Shown piece by piece: positions 7,906 to 18,000 of a stretch of 39,373 nucleotides of DNA. Under the pieces are notes generated by a model. That model worked only from the letters and a program-made list of their open reading frames with translations. It was not told where the DNA came from and did no database searches. The stretch spans positions 1-39,373 of the forward strand of contig CAOJUB010000018.1 in assembly GCA_948443805.1 (NCBI GenBank), read 5' to 3'. The first letter of the stretch is position 1, and each line of letters starts with the position of its first letter. The position numbers were made by a program, and so were the translations under genes. The stretch comes from an uncultured Clostridia bacterium. Lineage in GTDB: Bacteria; Bacillota; Clostridia; Oscillospirales; UBA644.

Positions 7906-8973
7906 TTATTCGCCGGTCCGCAGTTTTTCTGCCTGAGCTGTGGTGACCAGCGCATCAATGATTTCGTCGAGTTCTCCGTCCATGATTTGCAAAATTTTAT
8001 AAAGCGTCAGCCCGATCCGGTGATCGGTTACTCTTCCCTGGGGAAAGTTATAGGTTCGGATTCGTTCGCTCCGGTCTCCGGTTCCGACCTGTGATTTGCG
8101 CTCTCCCGCAATTTTTTCTTGCTGTTCCCGGAGCATGTTTTCGTAGATTCGGGAACGAAGGATTTTCATTGCTTTTTCTTTGTTTTTGTATTGGCTTCTT
8201 TCATCCTGGCAGTCAACAACCGTTCCGGTCGGCAGATGAATAATGCGGATGGCCGATTCGGTTTTGTTGACATGCTGTCCGCCGGCGCCGCCTGAGCGGT
8301 GCGTTTCAATCTGAAGGTCGGCGGGGTTGATTTCAAATTCCACTTCGTCCACTTCCGGCAGCACGGCGACCGTTACCGTTGATGTGTGGATTCGGCCGGA
8401 GGATTCGGTTTCCGGAACACGCTGCACCCGGTGTACGCCGCTTTCAAATTTCAGGCGGCTGTATGCGCCTTCCCCTTCAATGGAAAAAGAGATTTCCTTT
8501 ACGCCTTTCAGTTCGGTTTCGTTGATCGAAAGAATTTCTGTTTTATAGCCTTTTTTTTCTGCGTACATGGAATACATCCGGAAAAGAGAGGCGGCAAAAA
8601 GCGCGGCTTCTTCACCGCCGGCGCCGCCGCGGATTTCGACAATGACGTTTTTATCATCGTTCGGATCTTTGGGCAGGAGCAGAATTTTCAGCTCTTCTTC
8701 GATTTTTATCAGCTGTTCTTTTCCGTTCCGGAGTTCTTCTTCCACCATTTCCCGGAAATCTTTTTCCAGCGGTTCTTTGAGCAGTTCTTCGGCTTCTTTT
8801 ATTTCGGCTTCTGTTTTCTGAAATTCCCTGAATTTTTCTACAACGCCCGAAAGCGTTTTGTATTCTTTTGAAAGCGTTCTGTATTTTTCCTGATCGGAAA
8901 TCACCGCCGGATCAGAAAGATCCCGGGCGATTTCGTCATATTTCTGGGCGATTTGCTGTAATTTATCCAACAT
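7906..8973 (-). CDS. prfA: Peptide chain release factor 1
   Basis: RF1 reads UAA and UAG stop codons in the ribosomal A site and triggers peptide release. From the ATG at 8973 the product has 355 residues, the normal size; an in-frame ATG at 9060 would add 29 basic residues not expected in RF1. The ATG follows AAAGGG at ten bases. The stop-recognition tripeptide is Pro-Glu-Thr, of the RF1 Pro-x-Thr type, in the segment [11 protein letters not shown]. The catalytic Gly-Gly-Gln lies in [10 protein letters not shown]. Both mark it as RF1 rather than RF2, which has Ser-Pro-Phe. It lies downstream of leuS after a 237-base structured spacer, so it may have its own transcript. Confidence 0.96.
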   Translation of the reverse strand: MLDKLQQIAQKYDEIARDLSDPAVISDQEKYRTLSKEYKTLSGVVEKFREFQKTEAEIKEAEELLKEPLEKDFREMVEEELRNGKEQLIKIEEELKILLLPKDPNDDKNVIVEIRGGAGGEEAALFAASLFRMYSMYAEKKGYKTEILSINETELKGVKEISFSIEGEGAYSRLKFESGVHRVQRVPETESSGRIHTSTVTVAVLPEVDEVEFEINPADLQIETHRSGGAGGQHVNKTESAIRIIHLPTGTVVDCQDERSQYKNKEKAMKILRSRIYENMLREQQEKIAGERKSQVGTGDRSERIRTYNFPQGRVTDHRIGLTLYKILQIMDGELDEIIDALVTTAQAEKLRTGE

Positions 8974-9017
8974 AGAGGGGAGACCCTTTCTTTTGTTTTT
9001 TCTTATAATGTCCGGTT

Positions 9018-9039
9018 TGCGGAAGGGGACTCTCCCGCA
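9018..9039 (-). promoter_or_regulatory. Hairpin in the prfA 5' leader
   Basis: On the minus strand an eight-pair stem (one G-U pair) with a six-base loop lies about 45 bases before the prfA ATG. There is no U-tract after it, so it is not a simple terminator. It matches no RNA class I can name. Confidence 0.3.
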
Positions 9040-9130
9040 GCTTTTCGGCTTTTTGGACAATAACCCGAAAAGGATTGTGCCTTGTGTCTCCGGCGGTTTC
9101 CTGTTTTTCTGCTGGAATCGCGCCGTTCGG

Positions 9131-9164
9131 GAAAGAACACAAACCGAAAGGTTTGTGTTCTTTC
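9131..9164. terminator. Perfect 15-pair hairpin between leuS and prfA
   Basis: A 15-base arm (9131-9145), a GAAA loop (9146-9149) and its exact complement (9150-9164) form a long hairpin about 47 bases past the leuS stop. It probably ends or attenuates the leuS transcript. The T-rich flank lies on the plus-strand side (TTCTTCTTT), not the minus-strand side, so a classic terminator reading in the leuS direction is not fully supported. It may instead stabilise the 3' end. Confidence 0.55.
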
Positions 9165-9210
9165 TTCTTTAATAATGATTTACAATGAAAAAAGATGCAT
9201 CGCCGGATTT

Positions 9211-11619
9211 TTATTTGACGACGATATTGACCAGTTTTCCGGGAACGTAAATTTCCTTCACGATAGTTTTCCCTTCGGTCTGCTGCACGATTTTTTCATC
9301 GGCCTTCGCCGCCGCGAGAACCGCCTCTTTCGGCAGGTCTTTTGCAACCGTGATTACCGAACGCAGTTTTCCGTTGATTTGTACCGGAATTTCGGTTTCG
9401 TTCTCAATTGTTTTTGCCTCTTCATACGCCGGCCATTCAGCTTTTGCCAAAAGTCCTTCAAAACCGCAGGACTGCCAGAGTTCTTCGGTCAGGTGCGGTG
9501 CGAAAGGATTCAGCAGGCGGAGGAAGGTTTTCATTTCACCTTTTGTCACGGCTTTTTTGTCGTAGATTTCATTAATCAGCGCCATCATTGCAGCGATTGC
9601 CGTGTTGAATTTGAGATCTTCGATATCTTCGCTGACCTTTTTGATGGTTTTGTGGAACGATTTTTCCAGCTCCGGCGAATAGCCGTCGCCGTCGGTAAGC
9701 AGCTCAGAAAGCGCAAAGGTTCTGTCAAGAAAACGCTTGCAGCCTTTAATGCTTGCCGAAGACCAGGGCGCGGATTTTTCAAAATCGCCGATGAACATTT
9801 CATACAGCCGGAGCGTGTCTGCGCCGTATTCGCTGATAACATCGTCGGGATTGACGACATTTCCTCTGGATTTCGACATTTTCTCGCCGTTTTCTCCGAG
9901 AATCATGCCGTGCGAGGTTCTTTTTGCATACGGTTCGGGCGTGGGAACCACCCCGATATCGTACAGGAATTTATGCCAGAAACGCGAATACAGCAGATGC
10001 AGCGTCGTGTGTTCCATGCCGCCGTTGTACCAGTCAACCGGCAGCCAGTACTGCAACGCTTCTTTTGCCGCCAGCGCACTGTCGTTTTTGGGGTCGATAT
10101 AACGCAGGAAATACCATGAAGAGCCGGCCCATTGGGGCATGGTATCGGTTTCTCTTTTTGCCGGCGCACCGCATTTCGGGCAGGTGGTATTGACCCAGTC
10201 TTCCATTTTGGAAAGCGGGGATTCCCCAGTGTCGGTCGGCTGGTAGTTATCAACTTCAGGCAGAAGCAGCGGAAGCTGATCTTCCGGCAGCGGAACGATG
10301 CCGCAATGCGGACAGTGGACAACGGGGATCGGTTCGCCCCAATATCGCTGGCGGGAAAAAATCCAGTCCCGGAGTTTGAAGTTGACTTTTGCCGTACCTA
10401 CGCTTTTTTCTTCCAGCCAGCCGATGATTTTCTTTTTTGCTTCGTCAACGGAAAGACCGTCAAGGAATCCGGAATTGACCATTTTCCCTTCGGCGCAGTC
10501 GGTATAGGCGGCGGTTTGCGGGTCGCCGCCGGCAACCACTTCGATAATCGGAAGGTCAAACGCTCTGGCAAAATCCCAGTCGCGGTCGTCGTGGGCGGGA
10601 ACGGCCATGATCGCGCCTGTTCCGTAGCTCATAAGTACATAATCCGAAACAAAAATCGGAATTTCTTTTTCGTTTACCGGATTAACGGCACAAACGCCGT
10701 GTAACCGGACGCCGGTTTTTTCTTTGGCCAGTTCGGTTCGTTCCAGATCGCTTTTTTTCGCGGCTTCTGTGCGATAAGCTGCGATTTCTTCATAATTCGA
10801 AAGCCGGTCTTTCCATTGTTCAATATAGGGGTGTTCGGGGGAGATAACCATATAAGTCGCGCCGAAAAGAGTATCCGGACGGGTGGTGAATATCTTCAGG
10901 ATATCGCCTGCCGTGGTTTGAAAATCAACTTCCGCACCGGTGGATTTCCCAATCCAGTTTTTCTGCTGTGCCTTGACCCGCGGAATATAATCGACATTGT
11001 CCAGATCGTTGAGCAGGCGGTCTGCATATTCGGTGATTTTTAAAATCCATTGATTTTTATTTTTTCTGACGACCTGGCTTCCGCAGCGCTCGCACACGCC
11101 GTTAACGACTTCTTCATTGGCCAAAACGCATTTACACGAGGTGCACCAGTTAACCGCCATTTCTTTTTTATATGCCAGACCCTTTTCCAGCATTTTCAAA
11201 AAGATCCACTGCGTCCATTTATAATAAGCCGGGTCGGTGGTGCTGATTTCCCGGCTCCAGTCGAAGGAAAGGCCGAGAGACTGAATCTGCTGTTTGAAAT
11301 GTTCAATGTTTCTCTTGGTGACGATTTCCGGATGAATATTGTTTTTGATCGCGTAATTTTCAGTCGGCAGCCCGAAAGCGTCCCAACCCATCGGATAAAG
11401 AACGTTGTAGCCCTGCATTCTTCTTTTCCGCGCCACAATATCCAGCGCGGTATAAGGGCGGGGATGTCCTACGTGAAGCCCCTGACCCGAGGGATAGGGG
11501 AATTCAATCAGCGCGTAATATTTCGGTTTGGAATAATCGTTTTCCGCTTTGAAACATTCTTTTTCCGCCCAGATTTTCTGCCATTTTTTTTCGATTTGTT
11601 TAAAATCGTAACTTTTCAT
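9211..11619 (-). CDS. leuS: Leucyl-tRNA synthetase
   Basis: This class I synthetase charges tRNA-Leu with leucine in the cytoplasm. From the ATG at 11619 the product has 802 residues, the bacterial norm. This start is chosen because AAAGGAA lies about 11 bases upstream. The in-frame ATG at 11643 overlaps the rsfS stop and would place that site inside the gene. The HIGH signature appears as His-Val-Gly-His near residue 50. A zinc-type Cys-x2-Cys pair with a second pair lies near 170-190. The editing domain includes Thr-Thr-Arg-Pro-Asp-Thr, and Lys-Met-Ser-Lys-Ser is near residue 577. Every key motif is intact. It is the last gene of the chain that begins with smc and follows rsfS by about 20 bases. 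Confidence 0.97.
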   Translation of the reverse strand: MKSYDFKQIEKKWQKIWAEKECFKAENDYSKPKYYALIEFPYPSGQGLHVGHPRPYTALDIVARKRRMQGYNVLYPMGWDAFGLPTENYAIKNNIHPEIVTKRNIEHFKQQIQSLGLSFDWSREISTTDPAYYKWTQWIFLKMLEKGLAYKKEMAVNWCTSCKCVLANEEVVNGVCERCGSQVVRKNKNQWILKITEYADRLLNDLDNVDYIPRVKAQQKNWIGKSTGAEVDFQTTAGDILKIFTTRPDTLFGATYMVISPEHPYIEQWKDRLSNYEEIAAYRTEAAKKSDLERTELAKEKTGVRLHGVCAVNPVNEKEIPIFVSDYVLMSYGTGAIMAVPAHDDRDWDFARAFDLPIIEVVAGGDPQTAAYTDCAEGKMVNSGFLDGLSVDEAKKKIIGWLEEKSVGTAKVNFKLRDWIFSRQRYWGEPIPVVHCPHCGIVPLPEDQLPLLLPEVDNYQPTDTGESPLSKMEDWVNTTCPKCGAPAKRETDTMPQWAGSSWYFLRYIDPKNDSALAAKEALQYWLPVDWYNGGMEHTTLHLLYSRFWHKFLYDIGVVPTPEPYAKRTSHGMILGENGEKMSKSRGNVVNPDDVISEYGADTLRLYEMFIGDFEKSAPWSSASIKGCKRFLDRTFALSELLTDGDGYSPELEKSFHKTIKKVSEDIEDLKFNTAIAAMMALINEIYDKKAVTKGEMKTFLRLLNPFAPHLTEELWQSCGFEGLLAKAEWPAYEEAKTIENETEIPVQINGKLRSVITVAKDLPKEAVLAAAKADEKIVQQTEGKTIVKEIYVPGKLVNIVVK

Positions 11620-11639
11620 TTTCAGAACGGTTCCTTTCT

Positions 11640-12008
11640 TCATTCATTATTTTCTTTTTCATCCATAACATTCTGTATGTCAATTTCCTCCGCGTCGGCC
11701 CAGAAACGTTCCAGATTATAGAATTCACGTGCTTCTTGGTTGTAAACATGGACGATCATGTCGCCGTAGTCCAGAAGGATCCAGCTTCTTCCTTCGGTTC
11801 CTTCCCGGTGCTTCGGTTCGAAACCGGCGCGGGAAAGCTGATATTCACATTCATCGGCTAGCGCTTTCACTTGGGTGGAACTGGTTCCGGTGCAGATTAC
11901 AAAATAATCGGTAAGAACCGTGATGTCGCCGACGCGGAGCACCTTGATTTCTTTCCCCTTTTTACTGTCAAGAGCCTTTACGGCTGTTTTTACCTGTATA
12001 TTTTCCAT
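11640..12008 (-). CDS. rsfS: Ribosome silencing factor RsfS (Iojap/YbeB family)
   Basis: RsfS binds L14 on the large subunit and blocks subunit joining when nutrients are low. The product has 122 residues, close to the family length. It shows the family core: [10 protein letters not shown] near residue 35, and a [13 protein letters not shown] segment near 76-88. The ATG at 12008 overlaps the yqeK stop by one base, and GAAAGGA lies upstream inside yqeK. This is translational coupling. The nadD-yqeK-rsfS-leuS order is common in Clostridia. Confidence 0.95.
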   Translation of the reverse strand: MENIQVKTAVKALDSKKGKEIKVLRVGDITVLTDYFVICTGTSSTQVKALADECEYQLSRAGFEPKHREGTEGRSWILLDYGDMIVHVYNQEAREFYNLERFWADAEEIDIQNVMDEKENNE

Positions 12009-12631
12009 TATGGAATCATCCTTTCTGTCTTTCCCTGAAATTCGGCGATATAGTCAGCCGTATGAAAATTCAGGATGTAATAATTATAGGTTTCCCATGT
12101 ATTTTTATAAATATATTCCCCCCGGGCCAGCAAATTGCCCAATCCCCAGCGCAGGCCGAGAAACAGCGCTTTGTCAATGTCTTCTCTGGCGGCTTTCCGG
12201 TAGTATTCCACATCGGCATATTGCCGGTTCGGTTCGGTGAAATCTGCCACGAACAGGATTTTTTCCAGCAGCGTTAAACCGGGTTTTGCCGTTGTGTGCC
12301 GCCGGACGGCCGACAGGATCTCGGGGTCTTTGATTCCAAGTTTGTTGCGCAGAACAATTGGCGCGGTAATCGCGTGAAGAAGATTCGGGCTTTTGACTTC
12401 TTCAGGGTCTTCGTTGGGACTGTGAGCCCGGATCAGTGAAAGGTGTTCCGGAACCGAAAGGTTTTTGGTTATATCATGCAGCAACCCGGCGATTTTCGCT
12501 TTGTTTTTGTCTGCGCCGTGCCGTTCGGCCAGTGTTTCCGCTTCGTTCATTACGCCGAGAGAGTGCCGGAAGCGCTTTTCGTCAACGCTGTTTTTTAGAA
12601 TTTCAGTAAACTGGGTGATTTCGTCCGTCAT
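12008..12631 (-). CDS. yqeK: YqeK family HD-domain diadenosine tetraphosphate hydrolase
   Basis: YqeK relatives hydrolyse Ap4A symmetrically to ADP, clearing an alarmone made by stressed tRNA synthetases. The product has 207 residues. The HD-domain ligands are seen: Arg-His-Ser near residue 22, Leu-Leu-His-Asp near 50, a His near 85 and an Ala-Asp-Phe near 127. The ATG lies inside the 3' end of nadD (29-base overlap). The nearest good Shine-Dalgarno site, AGGAGAAAGG, is about 20 bases upstream. A short stem GGGC...GCCC between them could bring it to normal spacing. The C-terminal 15 residues are not conserved in any motif I know. Confidence 0.92.
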   Translation of the reverse strand: MTDEITQFTEILKNSVDEKRFRHSLGVMNEAETLAERHGADKNKAKIAGLLHDITKNLSVPEHLSLIRAHSPNEDPEEVKSPNLLHAITAPIVLRNKLGIKDPEILSAVRRHTTAKPGLTLLEKILFVADFTEPNRQYADVEYYRKAAREDIDKALFLGLRWGLGNLLARGEYIYKNTWETYNYYILNFHTADYIAEFQGKTERMIP

Positions 12632-13247
12632 CGTTTCTGGGCGGATAAAGCCCTTTCTCCTTTATATATTCAGCCACTGCGGCGGGAAGATATTCAAAAG
12701 ATTGCCTGTTCCTTAGTTGTTCCCGGATTTCTGTTGAAGATACGGCAATCGGTTTTTCCTCAAAGAGAAAGCAGGCTGCCCGATAGGTTTTCCGGAGAAA
12801 TTCTTTTTGCCGGTTCAGGTCGTTAAAATCGGTTCCTGTCCGGGAAAAAACCGCGATTTTTGCCAGTGAAAAAATCCGTTCCGGGTATTTCCAGGTGTGC
12901 AGCGAGAGAAACATGTCGCTTCCGGTAAAAAAAATCAGCTCTTTTCCCGGCCAGTTTTTTGCCGCTTCTTCAATCGTCCGGTAGGAATAACTTTTTCCGC
13001 CGTTGCGAATTTCAAAATCCCACGCTTCGGCCGTTTTGATCTCTTGGATGCCCCGCCGGACCATTTCCAGGCGGTCTTCGGCTGAAACATCAGATTTCTG
13101 CATTTTGTGCGGCGGAATCCCGGTCGGAACGACAAGGATTTTTTCAAAGTCAAATTTTTCTTCAAAGTGTTTCAGAGCTTCCAGATGGCCGAGGTGAAAC
13201 GGATCGAAGGTTCCGCCGAAAATGCCGATGGCGTTACGGCAGGACAA
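12603..13247 (-). CDS. nadD: Nicotinate-nucleotide adenylyltransferase
   Basis: NadD joins nicotinate mononucleotide and ATP to form deamido-NAD in NAD synthesis. No ATG lies close to the conserved start. I place the start at a TTG (13247-13245) preceded by AAGGA at an eight-base distance, giving 214 residues. The first in-frame ATG, at 13409, would add 54 residues read entirely inside yhbY. The nucleotidyltransferase signature Gly-Gly-Thr-Phe-Asp-Pro-Phe-His-Leu-Gly-His lies at residues 9-19, and Ser-Ser-Thr-Glu-Ile-Arg near residue 180 is the second family motif. It overlaps yhbY by 14 bases and yqeK by 29 bases. Confidence 0.92.
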   Translation of the reverse strand: MSCRNAIGIFGGTFDPFHLGHLEALKHFEEKFDFEKILVVPTGIPPHKMQKSDVSAEDRLEMVRRGIQEIKTAEAWDFEIRNGGKSYSYRTIEEAAKNWPGKELIFFTGSDMFLSLHTWKYPERIFSLAKIAVFSRTGTDFNDLNRQKEFLRKTYRAACFLFEEKPIAVSSTEIREQLRNRQSFEYLPAAVAEYIKEKGLYPPRNDDGRNHPVY

Positions 13248-13521
13248 TTTTCGGTTCCTTTGCCGGACGGTAGAGAACAAATTTTCCGCCGATGGTCTGC
13301 ACAATTTCCGCATGGCAGGCTTCGGCGAGGGTTTGCACCGCTTCCCGTGCGGACAGCAGCGAATTTTCCAGACATTTTCCTTTGACGATTTCCCGGCTTT
13401 CCAGCGCATCGCAGGTCTGGCGGATGATATTTTCGGTAATGCCGGCTTTTCCGATGTGAATAATCGTGTCTATTGTGTTGGCGCGGCCTCTGAGAAAGGC
13501 TCTTTGTTTTGTTGTAATCAT
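13234..13521 (-). CDS. yhbY: YhbY/YqeI family CRM-domain RNA-binding protein
   Basis: This is a single CRM-domain protein of 95 residues that associates with the pre-50S ribosome in relatives. The opening Lys-Gln-Arg-Ala-Phe-Leu-Arg-Gly, the His-Ile-Gly-Lys-Ala-Gly-Ile loop near residues 22-28 and the closing Gly-Gly-Lys-Phe-Val-Leu-Tyr-Arg strand are family hallmarks. The ATG overlaps the rdgB stop as ATGA, and AAAGGAG lies upstream. The stop lies inside nadD. Confidence 0.94.
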   Translation of the reverse strand: MITTKQRAFLRGRANTIDTIIHIGKAGITENIIRQTCDALESREIVKGKCLENSLLSAREAVQTLAEACHAEIVQTIGGKFVLYRPAKEPKIVLP

Positions 13522-14129
13522 AATAACTCCTTTTTTTCCTCGGAGAAAAATTGTTCTTCTTCTAATTTTTTCCGCAGATTTTTCAGGGCGTTTCCCCGGT
13601 GGCTGACGGCGTTTTTTTCTTCGGGTGAAAGTTCGGCCATCGTTTTTCCGAATTCCGGCAGAAAAAACAGCGGATCATAACCGAATCCGTTTTCTCCCCG
13701 CCCTTCTTCCAGAAGGATGCCCCGGCATTCCCCGCTGGCAGAGACGGTTTTCCCCGAAGGAAAGACCAGCACGACCGAGGAAACGAACTTCGCTCTCCGG
13801 TCGGTTTTATTCTTCATATTTTCAAGCAGCAACCGGTTGTTTTTTTCATCGTCGGTCGGTTCCCCCGCATACCGCGCCGAATAAACGCCGGGCTCTCCGT
13901 TAAGGACTTCCACCTGCAGCCCGCTGTCATCGGCGAGGGTTGGAAGGCCGGAAAGATCAGCGGCGGCTTTGGCCTTGATCATCGCGTTTTCTTCAAAAGT
14001 CGTTCCGGTTTCTTCCGGTTCGGAAAGAATTCCCTTTTCTGCAAGGGAGACCGGGGTAAACAATCCGGAAAGGATGTCCCGAATCTCTTTGAGCTTTTTT
14101 TTGTTATTAGAGGCGATCAGTAATTCCAT
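13518..14129 (-). CDS. rdgB: RdgB/HAM1 family XTP/dITP pyrophosphatase
   Basis: RdgB removes non-canonical purine triphosphates (ITP, dITP, XTP) from the nucleotide pool. The product has 203 residues. It begins with the substrate loop Ala-Ser-Asn-Asn-Lys-Lys-Lys. The Thr-Leu-Ala-Asp-Asp-Ser-Gly-Leu motif near residue 65 carries the catalytic Asp. Ser-Ala-Arg-Tyr-Ala-Gly, Gly-Phe-Gly-Tyr-Asp-Pro-Leu-Phe and a late Ser-His-Arg-Gly complete the family set. AGGAGA upstream of the ATG lies in the last codons of ftsY, seven bases before. The last 20 residues are Glu/Lys-rich. Confidence 0.96.
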   Translation of the reverse strand: MELLIASNNKKKLKEIRDILSGLFTPVSLAEKGILSEPEETGTTFEENAMIKAKAAADLSGLPTLADDSGLQVEVLNGEPGVYSARYAGEPTDDEKNNRLLLENMKNKTDRRAKFVSSVVLVFPSGKTVSASGECRGILLEEGRGENGFGYDPLFFLPEFGKTMAELSPEEKNAVSHRGNALKNLRKKLEEEQFFSEEKKELL

Positions 14130-14136
14130 CTCGGTG

Positions 14137-15051
14137 TTATTCTCCTATCAGTTCTTTTGCGAAAGCCCGTGCATCGAACGGCTGTAAATCATCGATCTGT
14201 TCGCCTACGCCGATAAACTTGACCGGAACGCCGGTGATTTCCCGCACCGAAACGGTCACGCCGCCTTTTGCCGTGCCGTCCAGCTTGGTCAGCACCACGC
14301 CGGTCACGCCCATAATCTGTTTGAAATCCCTTGCCTGAATAACAGCGTTCTGACCGGTGGTCGCATCAAGAACCAGCAGAACTTCCTTGTCGGCGTCCGG
14401 CAGCTCCCGATCGATAATCCGCGTGATTTTCGCCAGTTCATCCATCAGATGTGTTTTATTGTGAAGCCTTCCTGCCGTATCGCAGATGACGATATCTTTG
14501 CCCCGGGCTTTTGCTGCCTGAAGCGCGTCAAAGACAACGGCCGCCGGGTCGGAGCCCTCTTTGTGTTTTACCATATCGCAGCCGCAACGGTCAGCCCAGA
14601 TTTCCAGCTGTTCAATGGCGGCGGCGCGGAAGGTGTCCGCCGCGCAGATCAGCACCTCTTTGCCTTCGTTTTTGAAACGGCTGGCCAGCTTGCCGATCGT
14701 TGTGGTTTTTCCTACGCCGTTTACGCCGACAACCAGAATAACCGAGGGCTTGGTTTCTGTTTTCAGGGCGTTGCCGTCTTCGCTGTCCATTTTGTCGGCA
14801 ATACTGTCGCAGAGGGCTTTCCGGAGTTCGTCGGCGTTTTCGATTTTTTCCAGTTTTGCTTTTTTCCGGAGATCCTCAATGATTTTCTCGGAAGTTTCCA
14901 GTCCGACGTCGGCCATGATGAGAACTTCCAGTAGTTCGTCCAGCAGCTCTTCATCGACTTTTCTGAAATTGCTGAACACTTCGTTCAGGCCCTGGGACAT
15001 CGAATCTTTTGTTTTTTTGAGACCCTGTTTTATCTTATCAAAAAATCCCAT
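14137..15051 (-). CDS. ftsY: Signal recognition particle receptor FtsY
   Basis: FtsY docks SRP-bound ribosomes at the membrane for co-translational insertion. The product has 304 residues, the short form without a long acidic N-terminus, as is usual in Firmicutes. The N-terminal helical N domain covers about 1-95. The GTPase domain has Gly-Val-Asn-Gly-Val-Gly-Lys-Thr-Thr near 112, Asp-Thr-Phe-Arg-Ala-Ala-Ala near 143, Asp-Thr-Ala-Gly-Arg near 193 and Thr-Lys-Leu-Asp-Gly-Thr-Ala-Lys-Gly-Gly near 257. GGAGG precedes the ATG. It starts 30 bases after smc ends, a common pairing. Confidence 0.97.
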   Translation of the reverse strand: MGFFDKIKQGLKKTKDSMSQGLNEVFSNFRKVDEELLDELLEVLIMADVGLETSEKIIEDLRKKAKLEKIENADELRKALCDSIADKMDSEDGNALKTETKPSVILVVGVNGVGKTTTIGKLASRFKNEGKEVLICAADTFRAAAIEQLEIWADRCGCDMVKHKEGSDPAAVVFDALQAAKARGKDIVICDTAGRLHNKTHLMDELAKITRIIDRELPDADKEVLLVLDATTGQNAVIQARDFKQIMGVTGVVLTKLDGTAKGGVTVSVREITGVPVKFIGVGEQIDDLQPFDARAFAKELIGE

Positions 15052-15081
15052 ATAGTTTGTTTGATCCTCCGTTATTTTTTA

Positions 15082-18000
15082 TCAGGTCGGCTGTAAATTT
15101 CTTTCGATTTCATCCACATTGATCATCAGAATTTTGGAAATCCCCTTTTCTCTCATCGTAACGCCGTACAGACGGTCGGCTATTTCCATGGTGCCGCGGC
15201 GGTGCGTGATGGTGATCAGCTGGGTGTTGGCCGTCAGCCGGTGCAGATATTCCGCATAGCGGGAAACATTGACGTCGTCCAACGCCGCTTCAATTTCGTC
15301 TAACAGGCAGAAAGGCGCGGGGTGGATATTTAAGATCGCAAAATAGAGCGCAATCGACGTCAGCGCCTGCTCTCCGCCCGAAAGCAGCGACATACTCTTA
15401 ATTACTTTCCCCGGCGGGGCGACAAATATGTCAATGCCGGATTCCAGGACATTTTCGCTGTCGGTCAGGGAGAGTTTTGCTTCTCCGCCGTCGAAGAGCT
15501 TTTTGAAAACCCGTTCAAATTCGCGGCTGATTTCTCCGAATTTTTCGCGGAAAACCTTGGTCATTTCCATTTCCAGCGATTCGATGATTTTTTCCAGTTC
15601 TTCTTTTGAACGGATTAGATCCGCCGTTTGCCGGTCGAGTTCTTCAAACCGTTCTTTGACGGCAACAAATTCATCGATCGCTTCCAGGTTGACTGTTCCC
15701 AGCGTCCGGATTTTGGTTTTCAGGGCTTCCGCCCGGTTTTTTGCCGCAGGAATATTTTCCGGCACGGCAAAATCATTTTTCGCTTCGGAAACGGTGATTT
15801 CATACTCGTCCCAGAGGCGGCTCTCCATTGTTTGCAGGCTGTTTTTTGCGTTTTCTATGCCGGAATGTGTCTTTTCGGTTTCCCGGGCCAGTTTTTCTTT
15901 CAGTGCATACAGTTGCTTTTCTTTTTCGTAAAGCGCGGCGTTTTCTTTTTCCAGCATGTCTCTCCGGGCCCGCTTTTCTGTGATTTGCGCACCGGTTTCC
16001 CCCAGCCGGACTTCTGCCTCTGCGATTTCTTTTTCCGCTTCGGCCTGTTTTTCCTCAAACTGCACGATTGTTTTTTCGCATTCCTGCTGCAACGCGCGGT
16101 TTCGGTTTATTTTTTCTTTGCTTTTTTGGAGTGATTCTTCCGACCGGAGAATGGTGAAACGCAGGTTTTCGGTTTTGCTTTTTATGCTGAGAAGGTTCAG
16201 TTCTTTTTCCTGAATGGCTGCGCTGAGCGCGTTTTCTTCCTGTTGCAACGCCGTGTTTTCTTTTCCGAGTGTTTCCAGTTCGCTGTTCACGGCGGTGATC
16301 TGTTCCGTCAGGTCTGCGGTTTCTTTCTCGGCTGTTCGTATCGTTTCTTTCTGACGGGCCGCTTCTTTTTTCAGGCTTTCTTCTTCGGTTCTGAAACTGT
16401 TTTCCTGTTCCTGCAGATTCTGGAGGAATGTCCGGGTATGGTCGCTTTCAGCTCTGGCGGCGATCAGTTGTTTTTCCAAACGGGTTATTTCGTCCCGGAC
16501 GCTGTTGGCAAGAATGGCAAGCCGGTTTTCTTCTCCTTCGGCTTCTTTTCGCGCCGAAAGCGTTTTCTCCAGACGGCTCCGCAGGTCTGCGGCCTGTTCG
16601 CCCAGCGTAGCAATTTCATTTTTCCGGCTGAGAATTCCCACATTTTTGGCGGCGGAACCGCCGGTTAGGGAACCTCCTGCGTTGATGACCTGTCCGTCGG
16701 TGGTAACAACGCGGAAGGCATATCCGTTTTTCTTTGCAATTGCGCTGCCGTTGTCCAGGCTGTCGGCAATAACGGTTTTCCCGAGAAGGAAGGTGATAAC
16801 GTCTTTATATTTCGGTTCATAGCCGATCAGTTCCGAGGCGATTCCGAGATATCCGTCTCCTTTTTTGATATTGCTTTCTTCCAGTTTTCTTCCCCGGATG
16901 GTCTGCACCGGCAGAAAAGTCGCCCGGCCGGCGCGTTGATTTTTCAGGTGGAAGATGGCGTTTTTTGCATCGGCTTCGGTTTCGGTAATGATATTTTGTA
17001 TGCCTGCGCCGAGCGCGGTTTCTACCGCAACGGCATATTCTTTCTGCACGGCAATCAGCGAAGCCACCGTTCCGTGTATTCCCTGAAGAACGCCCCGTTT
17101 GGCGTCGTTGATGACCCGGTGTACGCTGCCGGAAAAGCCTTCGTGGCTTTTTTCCATATCTTCCAGCAGTTTTTTGCGGTTCTCTTTTTCGGCCAGCTGG
17201 GCGGTCAGTTTCCGTTCTTCTTCGGCCAGTGTTTTGCATTTTTCCGCCTGATTGGCATACTTCAGTTCATGGCCTTTGAGAATATTTTTATTTTCTTCCC
17301 GTTTTTCTTCCTGTTCCCGGACGGCTTGCTCCGCTTCTTCGCAGGCTTTTTGCAGACTTTTTTTTCTGTCTGCGGCGGAAAGGGTTTCTTCGACCAGCGT
17401 TTTTATCCGCTGTTCGGTCTGTGCCGCTGCTTCTTCGGCCACCGCTTTTTCGGTGATCTTTTGGGCGAGTTCTTTTTCCTTTTCCGCTAGCCGGCTGCGT
17501 ATTTCTTCTGCCTTTCGGTAAAAAGAAAGCGCTTTTTCGGCCTTTTCCGCTTTCTGCCGTTCAATTTCGTGTTTTTCGCTTTCCAGCCTGCCGGCTTCTT
17601 CCTCCGCTTTCCGGATTTCTTCGGCAATATGGCCTTTTTCCTGAAGGGAAAGCTGCTGTTCCTGTTCTTCGGCGCGGTTTTCTTCTTCCAGACGCTGGAT
17701 TTCCGCCGCTGTGTGTTCGGCGTCGTTTTTCAGCAGGAGAATCTGCGCTTTCTTTTCCTGAATGGACAGTTCAATTTGCTTGATATCGCCGCGTGTTTCT
17801 TCGATGGATACCGTGAGCTCACGCCGCAGCGCTTCGTTTCTTTCCGCTTCGTCTTGAATCCCGGCCAGTTCCTGTTCGGCTTTCTGCCGGTCCGTCTCCA
17901 GTGTCTCGGCGGTCTGCCGGGCTTTTTCCAGCGTTTCCTGCCATGTTTTTGCCGCGTGAAGCCATAAACCGACGTCCAAAACTTTTTTTTCTTCCCGCAG

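Noticed and set aside
9082-10119. A 345-codon open frame antisense to leuS
   Set aside because: leuS has all class I synthetase motifs. The antisense frame has no recognised domain and crosses the intergenic hairpin.
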